A stretch of DNA of 64,000 bases from Listeria floridensis FSL S10-1187 (GTDB taxonomy: Bacteria; Bacillota; Bacilli; Lactobacillales; Listeriaceae). This document shows positions 19,788 through 28,345 of the stretch, one piece after another (positions within the stretch are counted from its first letter, which is position 1; each line of letters opens with the position of its first letter). The notes under the pieces are model-generated. The model was not told where the DNA came from. It saw nothing but the letters and a program-made list of their open reading frames with translations, and searched no databases. The stretch covers positions 1 to 64,000 of the forward strand of contig NZ_AODF01000005.1 of NCBI RefSeq assembly GCF_000525875.1. Direction: 5' to 3'. The position numbers and the translations under genes were made by a program.

Positions 19788-21473
19788 ATGGTACAATTAT
19801 TTTCAGCATTTGACAGAGAAACAATTGAAAGAAAACTGCAAGATGAAAAATTTGATATTGTAATTGTTGGTGGTGGTATTACAGGAGCAGGGATTGCGCT
19901 TGATGCGGTTTCGCGTGGCATGACTGTTGCACTCGTTGAAATGAATGATTTTGCAAGCGGAACATCTAGCCGCTCAACAAAGCTTGTTCACGGAGGACTA
20001 CGTTATTTGCAGCAATTTGAGGTTAAGGAAGTAGCCGAGCTTGGTAAGGAAAGAGCCATTGTCTATGAAAATGGACCGCATGTAACAACACCGGAATGGA
20101 TGATGCTTCCGTTCCATAAAGGCGGAAATATGGGCAAATTTACAGCGTCGGCTGGGATTCGGCTTTATGATTATCTGGCTGGTGTTAAAAAAGATGAACG
20201 ACGTAAAATTTTATCCAAAGAAGAAACACTTGCGAAAAATCCATTCGTGAAAAAAGACGGCTTGAAAGGATCTGGATATTATGTTGAATATCGAACAGAT
20301 GATGCGCGTCTTACTATTGAAGTAATGAAAAAAGCCGTTGAACTTGGAGCAAAAGTAATTAATTATACACGTGCAGATCAATTTATTTACGATGAAAACA
20401 AAAAAGTGCAAGGGGTTACGGTGACTGATCGACTATCAGGGAAAGTTTACGATATTTATGGCCACCGAGTTATTAATGCTGCTGGTCCATGGGTGGATAA
20501 AGTAAGAAAGCTTGATTATTCACATAACAATAAACATTTACGCTTAACAAAAGGTATTCACCTTGTAATTGATAAGAAAAAATTCCCGATGGAGCAAGCA
20601 GTATACTTTGATACTCCAGACGGTCGTATGGTTTTTGCGATTCCGCGCGACAAAAAAGTCTATGTGGGAACGACAGATACTTTTTATGAGGAAACACTAA
20701 TCAATCCGAAAGCGCTCGAATCTGATCATAATTATGTGATTAAAGCTATCAACTATATGTTCCCGGATGTCCATGTTAGTGAAAAAGATATTGAATCCAG
20801 CTGGGCCGGTGTACGTCCTTTGATTTATGAAGAAGGTAAAGATCCATCTGAAATTTCACGGAAAGATGAAGTGTGGTTTTCTGAAAGTGGCTTGATTACA
20901 ATGGCTGGTGGGAAACTAACAGGTTATCGCAAAATGGCTGAAAAGCTGTTGAATGATATTGTGAAAGATTTAAGTAAGGAAACTGGTAAAGCATACAAAG
21001 AGGTTCAAACGAAACATTTGCCAATTTCTGGAGGAGATATCGGAGGCTCGCAAAACCTAGAAGCTTTTATTGATAAAAAAGCGAAAGAAGCGATCAATCG
21101 TTTTGGTTGGACATTAGCGGAAGCTCGTGAAATCGTGAAGCGCTTTGGAACGAATATCGATCAATTATTTACTTATGCACAAGAACATAAAGAAAAGGGA
21201 ATTGAAACCCTTCCAAATAGTTTGTATGCAGAGTTACACTATTCGGTCTATCATGAATCGGTAGTTGATCCAGTTGATTTCTTGTTAAGACGTACTGGAT
21301 ATTTGTTGTTTGATATGCCTTATCTACTAGAGTGGAAAGAGCCGGTATTTGAGGAAATGGATCGCTTATTCCATTGGGATGAAAAGACAAAAGCCGCACA
21401 CTTGGATGAACTAGATACACAAATCGCTGATGCGAGAGAACCTGCTGATTGGCATGATCGCAAAAGTGAATAA
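19788..21473 (+). CDS. glpD: Aerobic glycerol-3-phosphate dehydrogenase
   Basis: This FAD enzyme at the inner face of the membrane oxidises glycerol-3-phosphate to dihydroxyacetone phosphate and passes electrons to menaquinone. The ATG at 19788 follows AAGGGGGATAAATTG; a TTG immediately before it is also possible. It is 561 aa. The FAD Rossmann motif IVIVGGGITGAGIALDAVSRG lies around residues 22-42. Family signatures are ASGTSSRSTKLVHGGLRYL and SSWAGVRPL. The gene stands alone, between a regulated leader and a 48-nt palindrome. Confidence 0.95.
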   Translation: MVQLFSAFDRETIERKLQDEKFDIVIVGGGITGAGIALDAVSRGMTVALVEMNDFASGTSSRSTKLVHGGLRYLQQFEVKEVAELGKERAIVYENGPHVTTPEWMMLPFHKGGNMGKFTASAGIRLYDYLAGVKKDERRKILSKEETLAKNPFVKKDGLKGSGYYVEYRTDDARLTIEVMKKAVELGAKVINYTRADQFIYDENKKVQGVTVTDRLSGKVYDIYGHRVINAAGPWVDKVRKLDYSHNNKHLRLTKGIHLVIDKKKFPMEQAVYFDTPDGRMVFAIPRDKKVYVGTTDTFYEETLINPKALESDHNYVIKAINYMFPDVHVSEKDIESSWAGVRPLIYEEGKDPSEISRKDEVWFSESGLITMAGGKLTGYRKMAEKLLNDIVKDLSKETGKAYKEVQTKHLPISGGDIGGSQNLEAFIDKKAKEAINRFGWTLAEAREIVKRFGTNIDQLFTYAQEHKEKGIETLPNSLYAELHYSVYHESVVDPVDFLLRRTGYLLFDMPYLLEWKEPVFEEMDRLFHWDEKTKAAHLDELDTQIADAREPADWHDRKSE

Positions 21474-21476
21474 TGA

Positions 21477-21524
21477 ATAACGAAAACAAGCCTTTCCGCT
21501 AGCGGAAAGGCTTGTTTTCGTTAT
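21477..21524 (+). terminator. Perfect 48-nt palindrome after glpD
   Basis: Two 24-nt arms, starting ATAACGAAAACAAG and meeting at CCGCT|AGCGG, are exactly complementary with no loop. A T run follows after GTTTGG. It is probably the glpD terminator and is unusually long and perfect. Confidence 0.7.
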
Positions 21525-21617
21525 GTTTGGTTTTTTATGCACTCTGTATGCAAAAAGGGTTTTCTTTCTGTTGTTTTCGTGGTAAATTAGTAGTAGACGA
21601 AAAGGAGGTTTTTTCGT

Positions 21618-22541
21618 TTGACTAGAATTCCTGTAATCGTTCTCGTTGGTCCGACTGCCGTTGGAAAAACGGCTTTAAGCATTGCTCTAGCTAAAAAATG
21701 GCAAGGGGAAATAATTAGTGGCGACTCAATGCAAGTATACAAGCAGCTTGATATTGGGACTGCCAAAATTACAAAAGAAGAAATGCACGGAATTCCCCAT
21801 CATTTGATCGACGTTGTAGAGCCAAAGGAACCTTTCACAGCTTCAAAATTCAAACATGAGACGAGAAAGTGGATCGAAATAATCCATGAGCAAGGGAAGC
21901 TTCCTTTTGTAGTGGGTGGTACGGGTCTTTATATTCAGTCTGTTTTTTATGATTATTCATTTGGTACCGTTGCGGACGATCCGAATTATCGACACGAACT
22001 TGATCAACTCGACACGGATGAACTTCACAAAAAATTGACAGAACTCGATCCAACAAGTGCTGAATTGATTCATCCAAATAACAAACGCCGTGTTATACGT
22101 GCGCTTGAAGTGATGAAACTAACTGGAGAACCGTTTAGCGAACACCAAACACAAACAAAACTTTCGGAAGAATTTTTCCCGCTTTTTCTGGGATTAGACT
22201 TAGAAAGAAGTCTTTTATATGATCGTATTGATCGTCGTGTTGATATAATGATTAAAAATGGACTTGAAATTGAAGCACGCAAACTTTATGAAATGCGGTT
22301 GGGGGATAATTCGGCAACACGAGGGATCGGTTATAAAGAGTTATTTTTATATTTTGATGGCGAGATTTCGAAAAACGAAGCGATCCAACTAATCAAAAAA
22401 AATTCACGTCATTTCGCCAAACGACAAATGACATGGTTTCGGAATAGAATGGATATTCAGTGGATTAAAGCGCTTGAAATGGACACGGAAGTACAAGCAA
22501 ATAATGCAATTGAACAATTTTTAAAAATTGGTTCTGTTTGA
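21618..22541 (+). CDS. miaA: tRNA dimethylallyltransferase MiaA
   Basis: MiaA adds a dimethylallyl group to A37 of tRNAs that read UNN codons. The TTG start at 21618 is supported by AAAAGGAGGTTTTTTCG. It is 307 aa with P-loop [13 protein letters not shown], the [15 protein letters not shown] segment and [12 protein letters not shown]. An A8 run at 22394-22401 ([12 protein letters not shown]) is intact and in frame, so not every long run in the window is shifted. hfq follows, as in many bacteria, and the hfq promoter overlaps the miaA stop codon. Confidence 0.96.
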   Translation: MTRIPVIVLVGPTAVGKTALSIALAKKWQGEIISGDSMQVYKQLDIGTAKITKEEMHGIPHHLIDVVEPKEPFTASKFKHETRKWIEIIHEQGKLPFVVGGTGLYIQSVFYDYSFGTVADDPNYRHELDQLDTDELHKKLTELDPTSAELIHPNNKRRVIRALEVMKLTGEPFSEHQTQTKLSEEFFPLFLGLDLERSLLYDRIDRRVDIMIKNGLEIEARKLYEMRLGDNSATRGIGYKELFLYFDGEISKNEAIQLIKKNSRHFAKRQMTWFRNRMDIQWIKALEMDTEVQANNAIEQFLKIGSV

Positions 22542-22561
22542 TTCTTTCAAATAAGGGGTAA
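22536..22561 (+). promoter_or_regulatory. SigB-type promoter for hfq
   Basis: GTTTGA (22536-22541) and GGGTAA (22556-22561), with 14 bp between, match the general-stress sigma-B pattern. In L. monocytogenes hfq is reported to be sigma-B dependent. A small hairpin (AAATAGC/GCTATTT, about 22570-22597) lies in the leader. Confidence 0.65.
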
Positions 22562-22649
22562 TATTTTTTAAATAGCATTTTCGTATTAGGCTATTTTCAA
22601 ACTTACCTCATAAGGGGTTCTTATAAAGATAGAGATTGGAGAGGGAAAC

Positions 22650-22881
22650 ATGAGTAAGGGTGGACAAGCATTACAAGATCAGTATTTAAATCAATTACGT
22701 AAAGAAAAAATCTTAGCAACGGTGTTTTTGACAAATGGCTTTCAATTGCGCGGGCGTGTAGTGAGCTTCGATAATTTCACTGTCCTTTTGGATGTGGAAG
22801 GAAAGCAGCAACTTGTATTTAAACATGCGATTTCTACTTTCTCACCACAAAAAAAATGTGACGCTTAATCAAGAAGATTAA
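22650..22881 (+). CDS. hfq: RNA chaperone Hfq, one apparent frameshift near the C-terminus
   Basis: Hfq forms hexameric rings that bind small RNAs and mRNAs. The ATG at 22650 follows TTGGAGAGGGAAAC. Sm1 is [26 protein letters not shown] and Sm2 is [12 protein letters not shown]. As written the frame ends at 22868 with PQKKCDA. Removing one base of the A8 run (22849-22856) gives [11 protein letters not shown], stop at 22881 and 76 aa, close to the 77 aa of L. monocytogenes Hfq. The corrected tail fits the family better, so I extend the gene. Confidence 0.92.
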
Positions 22882-22886
22882 AAACG

Positions 22887-22911
22887 AAAAGGCAGGGGTT
22901 CCTGCCTTTTT
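22887..22911 (+). terminator. Terminator after hfq
   Basis: GGCAGG and CCTGCC form a stem around GGTT, with AAAA before and TTTTT after. Confidence 0.85.
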
Positions 22912-22988
22912 ATATGGAGAAATCCAGATAAATGGATGTTTTAAAAACAAATAAACTTATTTCAAAAGTATGAAAGAAAGGGTAGCCG

Positions 22989-24233
22989 ATGAATGAACAA
23001 GTGAAACAATTAAAAAGTCGAGCTGAGCAGATGATTAAAGACTTAAATCAAGAAACAGATTACTTGGCAGAACTGAATCAAGCGAAGGTACTCCAAGCGT
23101 TTAGAGCAAACAAAGTCAGTGATTTTCATTTTAATCCGTCAACTGGTTACGGATATGATGATGACGGCAGAGACACGCTTGAACGTGTCTATCGAGATGT
23201 GTTCCATACAGAAGCCGCAATTGTGCGGCCGCAGCTCATTTCTGGAACGCATGCGATCAGTACAGCACTTTTCGGCGTGCTTCGTCCAGGCGATGCACTG
23301 CTTTATATTACAGGTAATCCGTATGATACTTTAGAAGAGATCGTTGGTGTTCGGGGGATTTCTGGAAACGGCTCGCTTAGAGACTTTCAAATAGACTATG
23401 ATGCAGTTCCGCTCATAGAAAATCAAGTCGATTTTGATACTGTCAGCCAAAAAATAACTGAAAAAACTAAAATGATCGGGATTCAGCGCTCAAAAGGATA
23501 TGCTGAACGTGATTCATTTTCGATCGAACAAATTGCTGAGATGATTCGTTTTGTAAAAGAGATCAAGCCTGATGTTGTGGTGTTTGTTGATAATTGTTAT
23601 GGTGAATTTGTGGAAGAGTTAGAACCAACAGATGTAGGTGCTGACTTGATTGCCGGGTCATTAATTAAAAATCCTGGAGGCGGCTTGGCAAAGATTGGTG
23701 GTTATTTAGCGGGGCGATCAGATTTAATTGAGTTATGTGGATATCGACTGACGACGCCTGGAATTGGACTTGAAGCCGGAGCATCACTCTACAGTCTGCT
23801 CGAAATGTATCAAGGTTTTTTTCTTGCGCCTCATGTTACGGCTCAAGCTGTCAAGGGAGCGCGTTTTACAGCGGCATTATTATCACTTTGCGGAATTGAA
23901 ACAAAGCCAAACTGGGATGACCATCGTACGGATTTAATTCAAAGTGTCTCGTTCCATGATCAATCGAAAATGGTGTTGTTTGCACAAGCTATTCAAAAGT
24001 TTTCACCAGTTAATGCGCATGTTATACCAGTTGGAGCCTACATGCCTGGTTATGAGCATGATGTAATTATGGCTGCTGGAACATTTATCCAAGGTGCAAG
24101 TTTAGAATTAACAGCAGACGGTCCTATTCGTGCACCTTATGAACTCTATGTTCAAGGTGGTCTGACCTATGAGCATATAAAAATTGCAGTAACAGAAGCT
24201 GTCAATGATTTATTTGAGCATGAAAAAATTTAA
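22989..24233 (+). CDS. YnbB-like PLP enzyme (methionine gamma-lyase/aluminium resistance family)
   Basis: This 414-aa fold-type I PLP protein belongs to the Cys/Met-metabolism family annotated as methionine gamma-lyase-like or aluminium resistance protein. The ATG at 22989 follows GAAAGAAAGGGTAGCCG. Recognisable are FNPSTGYGYDDDGRDTLE, RPQLISGTHAISTALFG, VVVFVDNCYGEFVEE, and SLIKNPGGGLA, whose Lys should bind PLP. Function is unproven. In Bacillus and, as I recall, L. monocytogenes a GTPase gene (hflX) lies between hfq and this gene; it is absent here. Confidence 0.85.
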   Translation: MNEQVKQLKSRAEQMIKDLNQETDYLAELNQAKVLQAFRANKVSDFHFNPSTGYGYDDDGRDTLERVYRDVFHTEAAIVRPQLISGTHAISTALFGVLRPGDALLYITGNPYDTLEEIVGVRGISGNGSLRDFQIDYDAVPLIENQVDFDTVSQKITEKTKMIGIQRSKGYAERDSFSIEQIAEMIRFVKEIKPDVVVFVDNCYGEFVEELEPTDVGADLIAGSLIKNPGGGLAKIGGYLAGRSDLIELCGYRLTTPGIGLEAGASLYSLLEMYQGFFLAPHVTAQAVKGARFTAALLSLCGIETKPNWDDHRTDLIQSVSFHDQSKMVLFAQAIQKFSPVNAHVIPVGAYMPGYEHDVIMAAGTFIQGASLELTADGPIRAPYELYVQGGLTYEHIKIAVTEAVNDLFEHEKI

Positions 24234-24243
24234 AAAAAATTTG

Positions 24244-24270
24244 ATACGAGCGAAATGCTCGTATTTTTTT
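24244..24270 (+). terminator. Terminator before glnR
   Basis: ATACGAGC and GCTCGTAT form a perfect stem around GAAAT, followed by seven T. Confidence 0.85.
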
Positions 24271-24308
24271 ATTCTGACATTAATTGGTAGCAGTGGATTT
24301 TTATTGAA

Positions 24309-24359
24309 TGTTAGATTATCTTACATAAATTTGACAAAAGAAATGACATCCTTTATAAT
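24309..24359 (+). promoter_or_regulatory. GlnR/TnrA box and sigma-A promoter of glnRA
   Basis: TGTTAGATTATCTTACA (24309-24325) fits the nitrogen box TGTNAN7TNACA exactly. It lies just upstream of TTGACA (24331-24336) and TATAAT (24354-24359), spaced 17 bp. GlnR would repress its own operon when glutamine is plentiful. Confidence 0.85.
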
Positions 24360-24394
24360 TCAACTATCATGAATGATGAAAGGGGATAACGGCA

Positions 24395-24763
24395 ATGAGT
24401 GAAAAGGAGATTCGCAGGTCTATGCCTCTTTTCCCGATCGGGCCAGTAATGAAGCTGACTAATCTGACAGCAAGGCAAATTCGCTATTATGAAGATCAAG
24501 GTTTGATTCATCCTGCTCGAAATCAAGGAAATCACCGCCACTATTCTCTGCAAGACATCGACATACTACTTGAGATTAAGGATTATTTAAACGATGGTCT
24601 GAATATTGCAGGAATTAAGAAAATGTATCAGATTAAAGAACAAGAAACAAAGTCGCCTTTGACTGATGAAGACGTACGTAAGATTTTGCGTAAGGAAATG
24701 CAACAGGTTGGACGTTTTGTAAAGAATAGCGATATTCAAAAGAATCAATATCCAAAACTATGA
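24395..24763 (+). CDS. glnR: MerR-type nitrogen regulator GlnR
   Basis: GlnR represses glnRA and other nitrogen genes when feedback-inhibited glutamine synthetase signals surplus. The ATG at 24395 follows GAAAGGGGATAACGGCA. The 122-aa protein has an N-terminal winged helix (MKLTNLTARQIRYYEDQGLIHPARN, about residues 22-46), then a dimerisation helix and a short C-terminal tail (KNQYPKL) typical of GlnR. It is followed by glnA 63 bp later in the usual operon. Confidence 0.96.
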   Translation: MSEKEIRRSMPLFPIGPVMKLTNLTARQIRYYEDQGLIHPARNQGNHRHYSLQDIDILLEIKDYLNDGLNIAGIKKMYQIKEQETKSPLTDEDVRKILRKEMQQVGRFVKNSDIQKNQYPKL

Positions 24764-24826
24764 TTTATAATTGGTATTTACTTTTTCAGAAGTTAATATA
24801 AAAAACAATTTGGGAGGATTTTATTC

Positions 24827-26162
24827 ATGGCAAATTATACAAAAGAAGATATTTTCCGCTTCGCAGATGAGCAAAATGTAAAATTCATTCGACTCCAATT
24901 CACGGACATTCTCGGGATCATTAAAAATGTGGAAATTCCTGTAAGTCAGCTAAAAAAAAGCCTTAGACAATAAAATGATGTTTGACGGTTCTTCGATCGA
25001 AGGTTTTGTTCGGATTGAAGAATCTGACATGTATCTTTTCCCGGATCTTGACACTTGGGTGGTCTTCCCTTGGACTGCTGAAAAAGGAAAAGTTGCTCGT
25101 ATGATTTGCGATATTTACAATCCTGATATGACGCCGTTTTCTGGTGACCCGCGTGCAAATTTAAAACGTGTGCTGGCAGAGATGCACGAACTTGGATTTA
25201 CAGATTTTAACTTAGGACCTGAACCAGAGTTCTTCCTCTTTAAATTGGACGAAAATCGTAAACCAACACTTGAACTGAATGATTCAGGCGGTTACTTCGA
25301 TTTAGCACCGACGGACCTTGGGGAAAACTGCCGCCGAGATATCGTACTCGAACTTGAAGAAATGGGCTTTGAAATTGAAGCATCTCACCATGAAGTAGCA
25401 CCTGGGCAGCACGAGATTGATTTCAAATACGAGGATGCTGTAACAGCATGTGATAATATCCAAACGTTTAAACTTGTTGTTAAAACAATTGCACGTAAGC
25501 ATGGATTGCATGCAACCTTTATGCCGAAACCACTTTTCGGTGTGAACGGCTCAGGAATGCATTTTAACATGTCGCTTTTCAAAGGTAATGAAAATGCATT
25601 TTACGATGAAAAAGGCGAACTGCAATTGAGTGAAACAGCTTATCAATTTTTAGCCGGAATGCTTAAACATGCTAAAGGCTATACAGCGGTAACGAATCCG
25701 ACAATTAATTCATATAAGCGTCTTGTGCCGGGATATGAAGCACCATGTTATATCGCTTGGAGCGGTAAAAACCGTAGTCCCCTTGTGCGTGTTCCAAGTT
25801 CACGTGGGTTAAGTACACGCTTAGAGCTTCGCAGTGTCGATCCGTCAGCTAATCCATACTTGGCAATGGCAGTACTTCTGAAAGCAGGGCTTGATGGAGT
25901 GAAAAACAAGTTGACTCCGCCTGCACCAGTTGACCGCAATATTTATGGTATGCAAGAAGATGAACGCCATGAAGCAGGAATTTATGATTTGCCAGAAAGC
26001 TTGTCGCATGCGATGGTAGAATTATCAAAAAATGATGTGATTCAAGATGGTCTTGGCGATCATATTTACGAACACTTTATCGAAGCGAAAGAAATCGAAT
26101 GCGATATGTTTAGAACTGCTGTTCATCCTTGGGAACGTGATCAATACTTAGAAATTTATTAA
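24827..26162 (+). CDS. glnA: Glutamine synthetase type I, one apparent frameshift
   Basis: GlnA makes glutamine from glutamate and ammonia and is the nitrogen sensor for GlnR. The ATG at 24827 follows TTTGGGAGGATTTTATTC. The first 44 codons ([20 protein letters not shown]..) run into a stop, but dropping one base of an A8 run (24952-24959) continues as [21 protein letters not shown]. Corrected length is 444 aa, the family's exact size. Visible are the metal and ATP signatures [19 protein letters not shown] and [17 protein letters not shown]. It is a GSI-alpha enzyme without the adenylylation loop. Confidence 0.95.
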
Positions 26163-26170
26163 GAAAAAAC

Positions 26171-26197
26171 CAGTTGCCAAGCGGCAACTGTTTTTTT
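26171..26197 (+). terminator. Terminator after glnA
   Basis: CAGTTGCC and GGCAACTG form a stem around AAGC, followed by seven T. Confidence 0.9.
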
Positions 26198-26200
26198 AAG

Positions 26201-26727
26201 TTAAAGCTCGATTTTGTATAGAACATGGTGCAGAAGCGGTGAGTTTGACGGAAGTTTTGGATGATTAAAATTTTTTTTGAAATCGCATTCCGATTCGCTT
26301 CATTAGTTTTTGAGAAGGAGTGTTCACAGTTGCGGTAATGCTGTAAATTTCTTGCAGTCTCAGATTGTCTTTAGCAAATTTAAGCGCAGCGAGTGAAGCT
26401 TCTGTTGCCAGCCCTTGATGCCAAAAGGATGGTAGAATCCGCCAATTTATTTCAATGCAGGGTGTAAAAGTTTCTTCGTAAGTTACCTTATTAAAGCCGC
26501 AAAAACCAATAAATTTAGCGCTTCTTTTTAAAAAAAAGAGCATAAATCCCGAAATCAGCTTGATAATTTGCCAAAAGTGCATCAAATGAAGTTCGGGCTT
26601 CTGCTTCTGTCAGCGGCTGCGGAAAGTAACGCATTACTTCTTCGTTTTGAGTCAAATCTGCATAATGAGGAAAGTCTGCTTCAGTAAACTTACGAGCTTC
26701 GATACGCTCGGTAGTGAAAATGCTCAT
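26201..26727 (-). CDS. GNAT-family (RimJ/RimL-type) acetyltransferase, two apparent frameshifts
   Basis: The ATG at 26727 follows GAAAGGAGTATAGAA. The N-terminal part reads MSIFTTERIEARKFTEADF and joins ALFLKRSAKFIGFCGFNKV after removing one base from the run at 26530-26537. It continues through the acetyl-CoA-binding segment HQGLATEASLAALKFA. A second extra base in the T8 run (26271-26278) hides the tail; corrected, it reads NHPKLPSNSPLLHHVLYKIEL and stops at 26201. That gives 174 aa, normal for this family, whose members acetylate N-terminal amines of ribosomal proteins or other substrates. The substrate is unknown. It is convergent with glnA. Confidence 0.85.
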
Positions 26728-26746
26728 TTCTATACTCCTTTCGAGG

Positions 26747-26782
26747 AAAAGAACCGTCCCTAACTGGGGCGGTTCTTTTTTT
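26747..26782. terminator. Terminator between lexA and the acetyltransferase gene
   Basis: AAAAGAACCGTCCC pairs with GGGGCGGTTCTTTTTTT. It lies immediately downstream of lexA on the minus strand, with A and T flanks on both sides. Confidence 0.8.
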
Positions 26783-27395
26783 AACGAATATCACGGAACA
26801 AGCCAATCACTTTTCCGAGAATAGTGACGTTGTCTAAAATAATCGGGGCAAGTGAATCATTTTCAGGTTGAAGACGAAAATGATTTTGTTCTTTAAAAAA
26901 GCGTTTGCATGTGGCTTCGTTGTCATCTGTCATGGCTACTACGATCTCACCGTTATCAGCATTATTTTGTTTGCGGACAATCACACGGTCTCCATCAAGA
27001 ATACCTGCATTAATCATACTTTCGCCATCGATTTCTAACATGAAGATATCTTTTTCACCAGCTGCCATACTCTCTGGGAGTGGGAAATAGTCATCAATAT
27101 TTTCAATCGCTGTAATCGGCATTCCAGCAGTTACTTTACCTATCAACGGGATGTTGACAACTGCAGGAGCAGGAATCTCATCTTCAAGCGATAGAATTTC
27201 AATAGCACGAGGTTTCGTTGGATCGCGCCGAATCAGTCCCTTTGCTTCAAGTCTCGCAAGATGTCCATGAACGGTAGAGCTAGAGGCGAGGCCGACAGCT
27301 TCTCCGATTTCTCGGACGGAAGGCGGGTACCCTTTTTCTTTAACTTCAGATTTAATAAATTCGTAAATATCTTGTTGACGTTTTGATAATTTCAT
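26781..27395 (-). CDS. lexA: SOS repressor LexA
   Basis: LexA represses DNA-damage genes and self-cleaves when RecA filaments form. The ATG at 27395 follows AACGGGGTGAAACC. At 204 aa it has an N-terminal winged helix ([36 protein letters not shown]), the cleavage site Ala-Gly in [14 protein letters not shown] (about residues 90-95), the catalytic Ser in [13 protein letters not shown] and Lys in [15 protein letters not shown]. It is divergent from yneA across a region with three SOS boxes, so it is autoregulated. Confidence 0.97.
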   Translation of the reverse strand: MKLSKRQQDIYEFIKSEVKEKGYPPSVREIGEAVGLASSSTVHGHLARLEAKGLIRRDPTKPRAIEILSLEDEIPAPAVVNIPLIGKVTAGMPITAIENIDDYFPLPESMAAGEKDIFMLEIDGESMINAGILDGDRVIVRKQNNADNGEIVVAMTDDNEATCKRFFKEQNHFRLQPENDSLAPIILDNVTILGKVIGLFRDIR

Positions 27396-27433
27396 GGTTT
27401 CACCCCGTTAAAATGATAATAATGATTAAATTT

Positions 27434-27473
27434 AGTATAGCAAACCTTATGCCAATATGCAAACAAAGGTTCG
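27434..27473 (-). promoter_or_regulatory. lexA promoter with overlapping SOS box
   Basis: On the minus strand, TTGCAT (27462-27457) and TATACT (27439-27434) are spaced 17 bp. The SOS box CGAACCTTTGTTTG (minus strand of 27460-27473) covers the -35. It matches the Gram-positive LexA pattern CGAAC-N4-GTTYG. Confidence 0.8.
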
Positions 27474-27482
27474 ATTTTTTTG

Positions 27483-27535
27483 TTGACAAATAGGAACGAA
27501 TGTTCTAATATAATAAAAAAGCGAACGTATATTCT
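27483..27535 (+). promoter_or_regulatory. yneA promoter with two SOS boxes
   Basis: TTGACA (27483-27488) and TAATAT (27506-27511) form the promoter. The perfect dyad GAACGAATGTTC (27494-27505) lies between them. A second, slightly degenerate box, CGAACGTATATTCT (27522-27535), lies near the transcript start. Confidence 0.8.
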
Positions 27536-27550
27536 TATGAAAGGATAGAA

Positions 27551-27880
27551 ATGACAATTAAAAGTTTTTGGGATAAATACTATATTGCAGTTATTTTTGT
27601 AGCCGCTTCAATAATAATGGGAGTAACTTTTCTCCTTTTTATTAGCTCAACGGACGAATCCAATTATTCAAAAGTAGATATTGTTTCAGGAGATTCTGTG
27701 TGGGCATTAGCAGAGCGGCATGCAACAGATGCAAAGATGGATAAAGTTAGCTTTGTAGAATGGGTAGAAAAAAAGAATAATCTGGATACAAATGAAGTAA
27801 AAGCAGGGGATCAATTGGTGATTCCGGTTCGGGAAAAACAAGTTAGACAGGATGCAACGATTCAACTGGCAAATGAATAA
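27551..27880 (+). CDS. yneA: SOS cell-division inhibitor YneA
   Basis: YneA delays septation during the SOS response. The ATG at 27551 follows ATGAAAGGATAGAA. The 109-aa protein has one N-terminal membrane helix (about residues 11-31, YIAVIFVAASIIMGVTFLLF) and an extracellular LysM-like domain (VDIVSGDSVWALAERH..VKAGDQLVIPV). Position, divergence from lexA and SOS boxes fit YneA of Listeria and Bacillus. Confidence 0.9.
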   Translation: MTIKSFWDKYYIAVIFVAASIIMGVTFLLFISSTDESNYSKVDIVSGDSVWALAERHATDAKMDKVSFVEWVEKKNNLDTNEVKAGDQLVIPVREKQVRQDATIQLANE

Positions 27881-27909
27881 ACAGACAACATTTTACAAGT
27901 CATGTATAA

Positions 27910-27942
27910 TAAGAGGAGTAGCTAAACTGCTTCTCTTTTTTA
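27910..27942 (+). terminator. Terminator after yneA
   Basis: AAGAGGAGTAG and CTGCTTCTCTT pair around CTAAA, followed by T. A TATAAT at 27903-27908 sits just upstream and may belong to the ynzC promoter. Confidence 0.65.
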
Positions 27943-27984
27943 TGCCCTATTCAGTAAAATCTAATAACAAAAGGATGAATAAAT

Positions 27985-28219
27985 ATGTTAGAACAAGCTA
28001 AAATTGACCGCATTAATGAACTTTCTCGCAAAAAGAAGGCGGAAGGATTAACAGCAAATGAAAAAATCGAGCAGGAAGAATTACGACGTGAATACTTAAA
28101 ATCATTTCGTACTCATATGAAGGGAACCATTGAAAACACAACGATTATCGATCCAAACGGTAAAGATATAACTCCTAAAAAAAGTAAAACAAATGCGAAA
28201 AAAAAAGGAAGTAAATTGA
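27985..28219 (+). CDS. DUF896 family protein YnzC, probable frameshift
   Basis: A small soluble helical protein of the YnzC/DUF896 family, encoded next to yneA in Bacillus and Listeria; its function is not settled. The ATG at 27985 follows ACAAAAGGATGAATAAAT. The core reads MLEQAKIDRINELSRKKKAEGLTANEKIEQEELRREYLK and TTIIDPNGKDITP. As written it runs to 98 aa. Dropping one base of the A9 run (28198-28206) stops it at 28219 with 77 aa, the size of Bacillus YnzC. I prefer the shorter form; the written frame ends at 28281. Confidence 0.75.
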
Positions 28220-28345
28220 ATGAAATGAGCATAAATGAACAAATGCGCAAAAATAATGATCATTTCTGCGTTTTCAGTTGAGTAATTCCCTAATTAGGAC
28301 TAAAATAAAGGGGAGTTGATTATAAAACGAGAGAGGATGTTTCAA

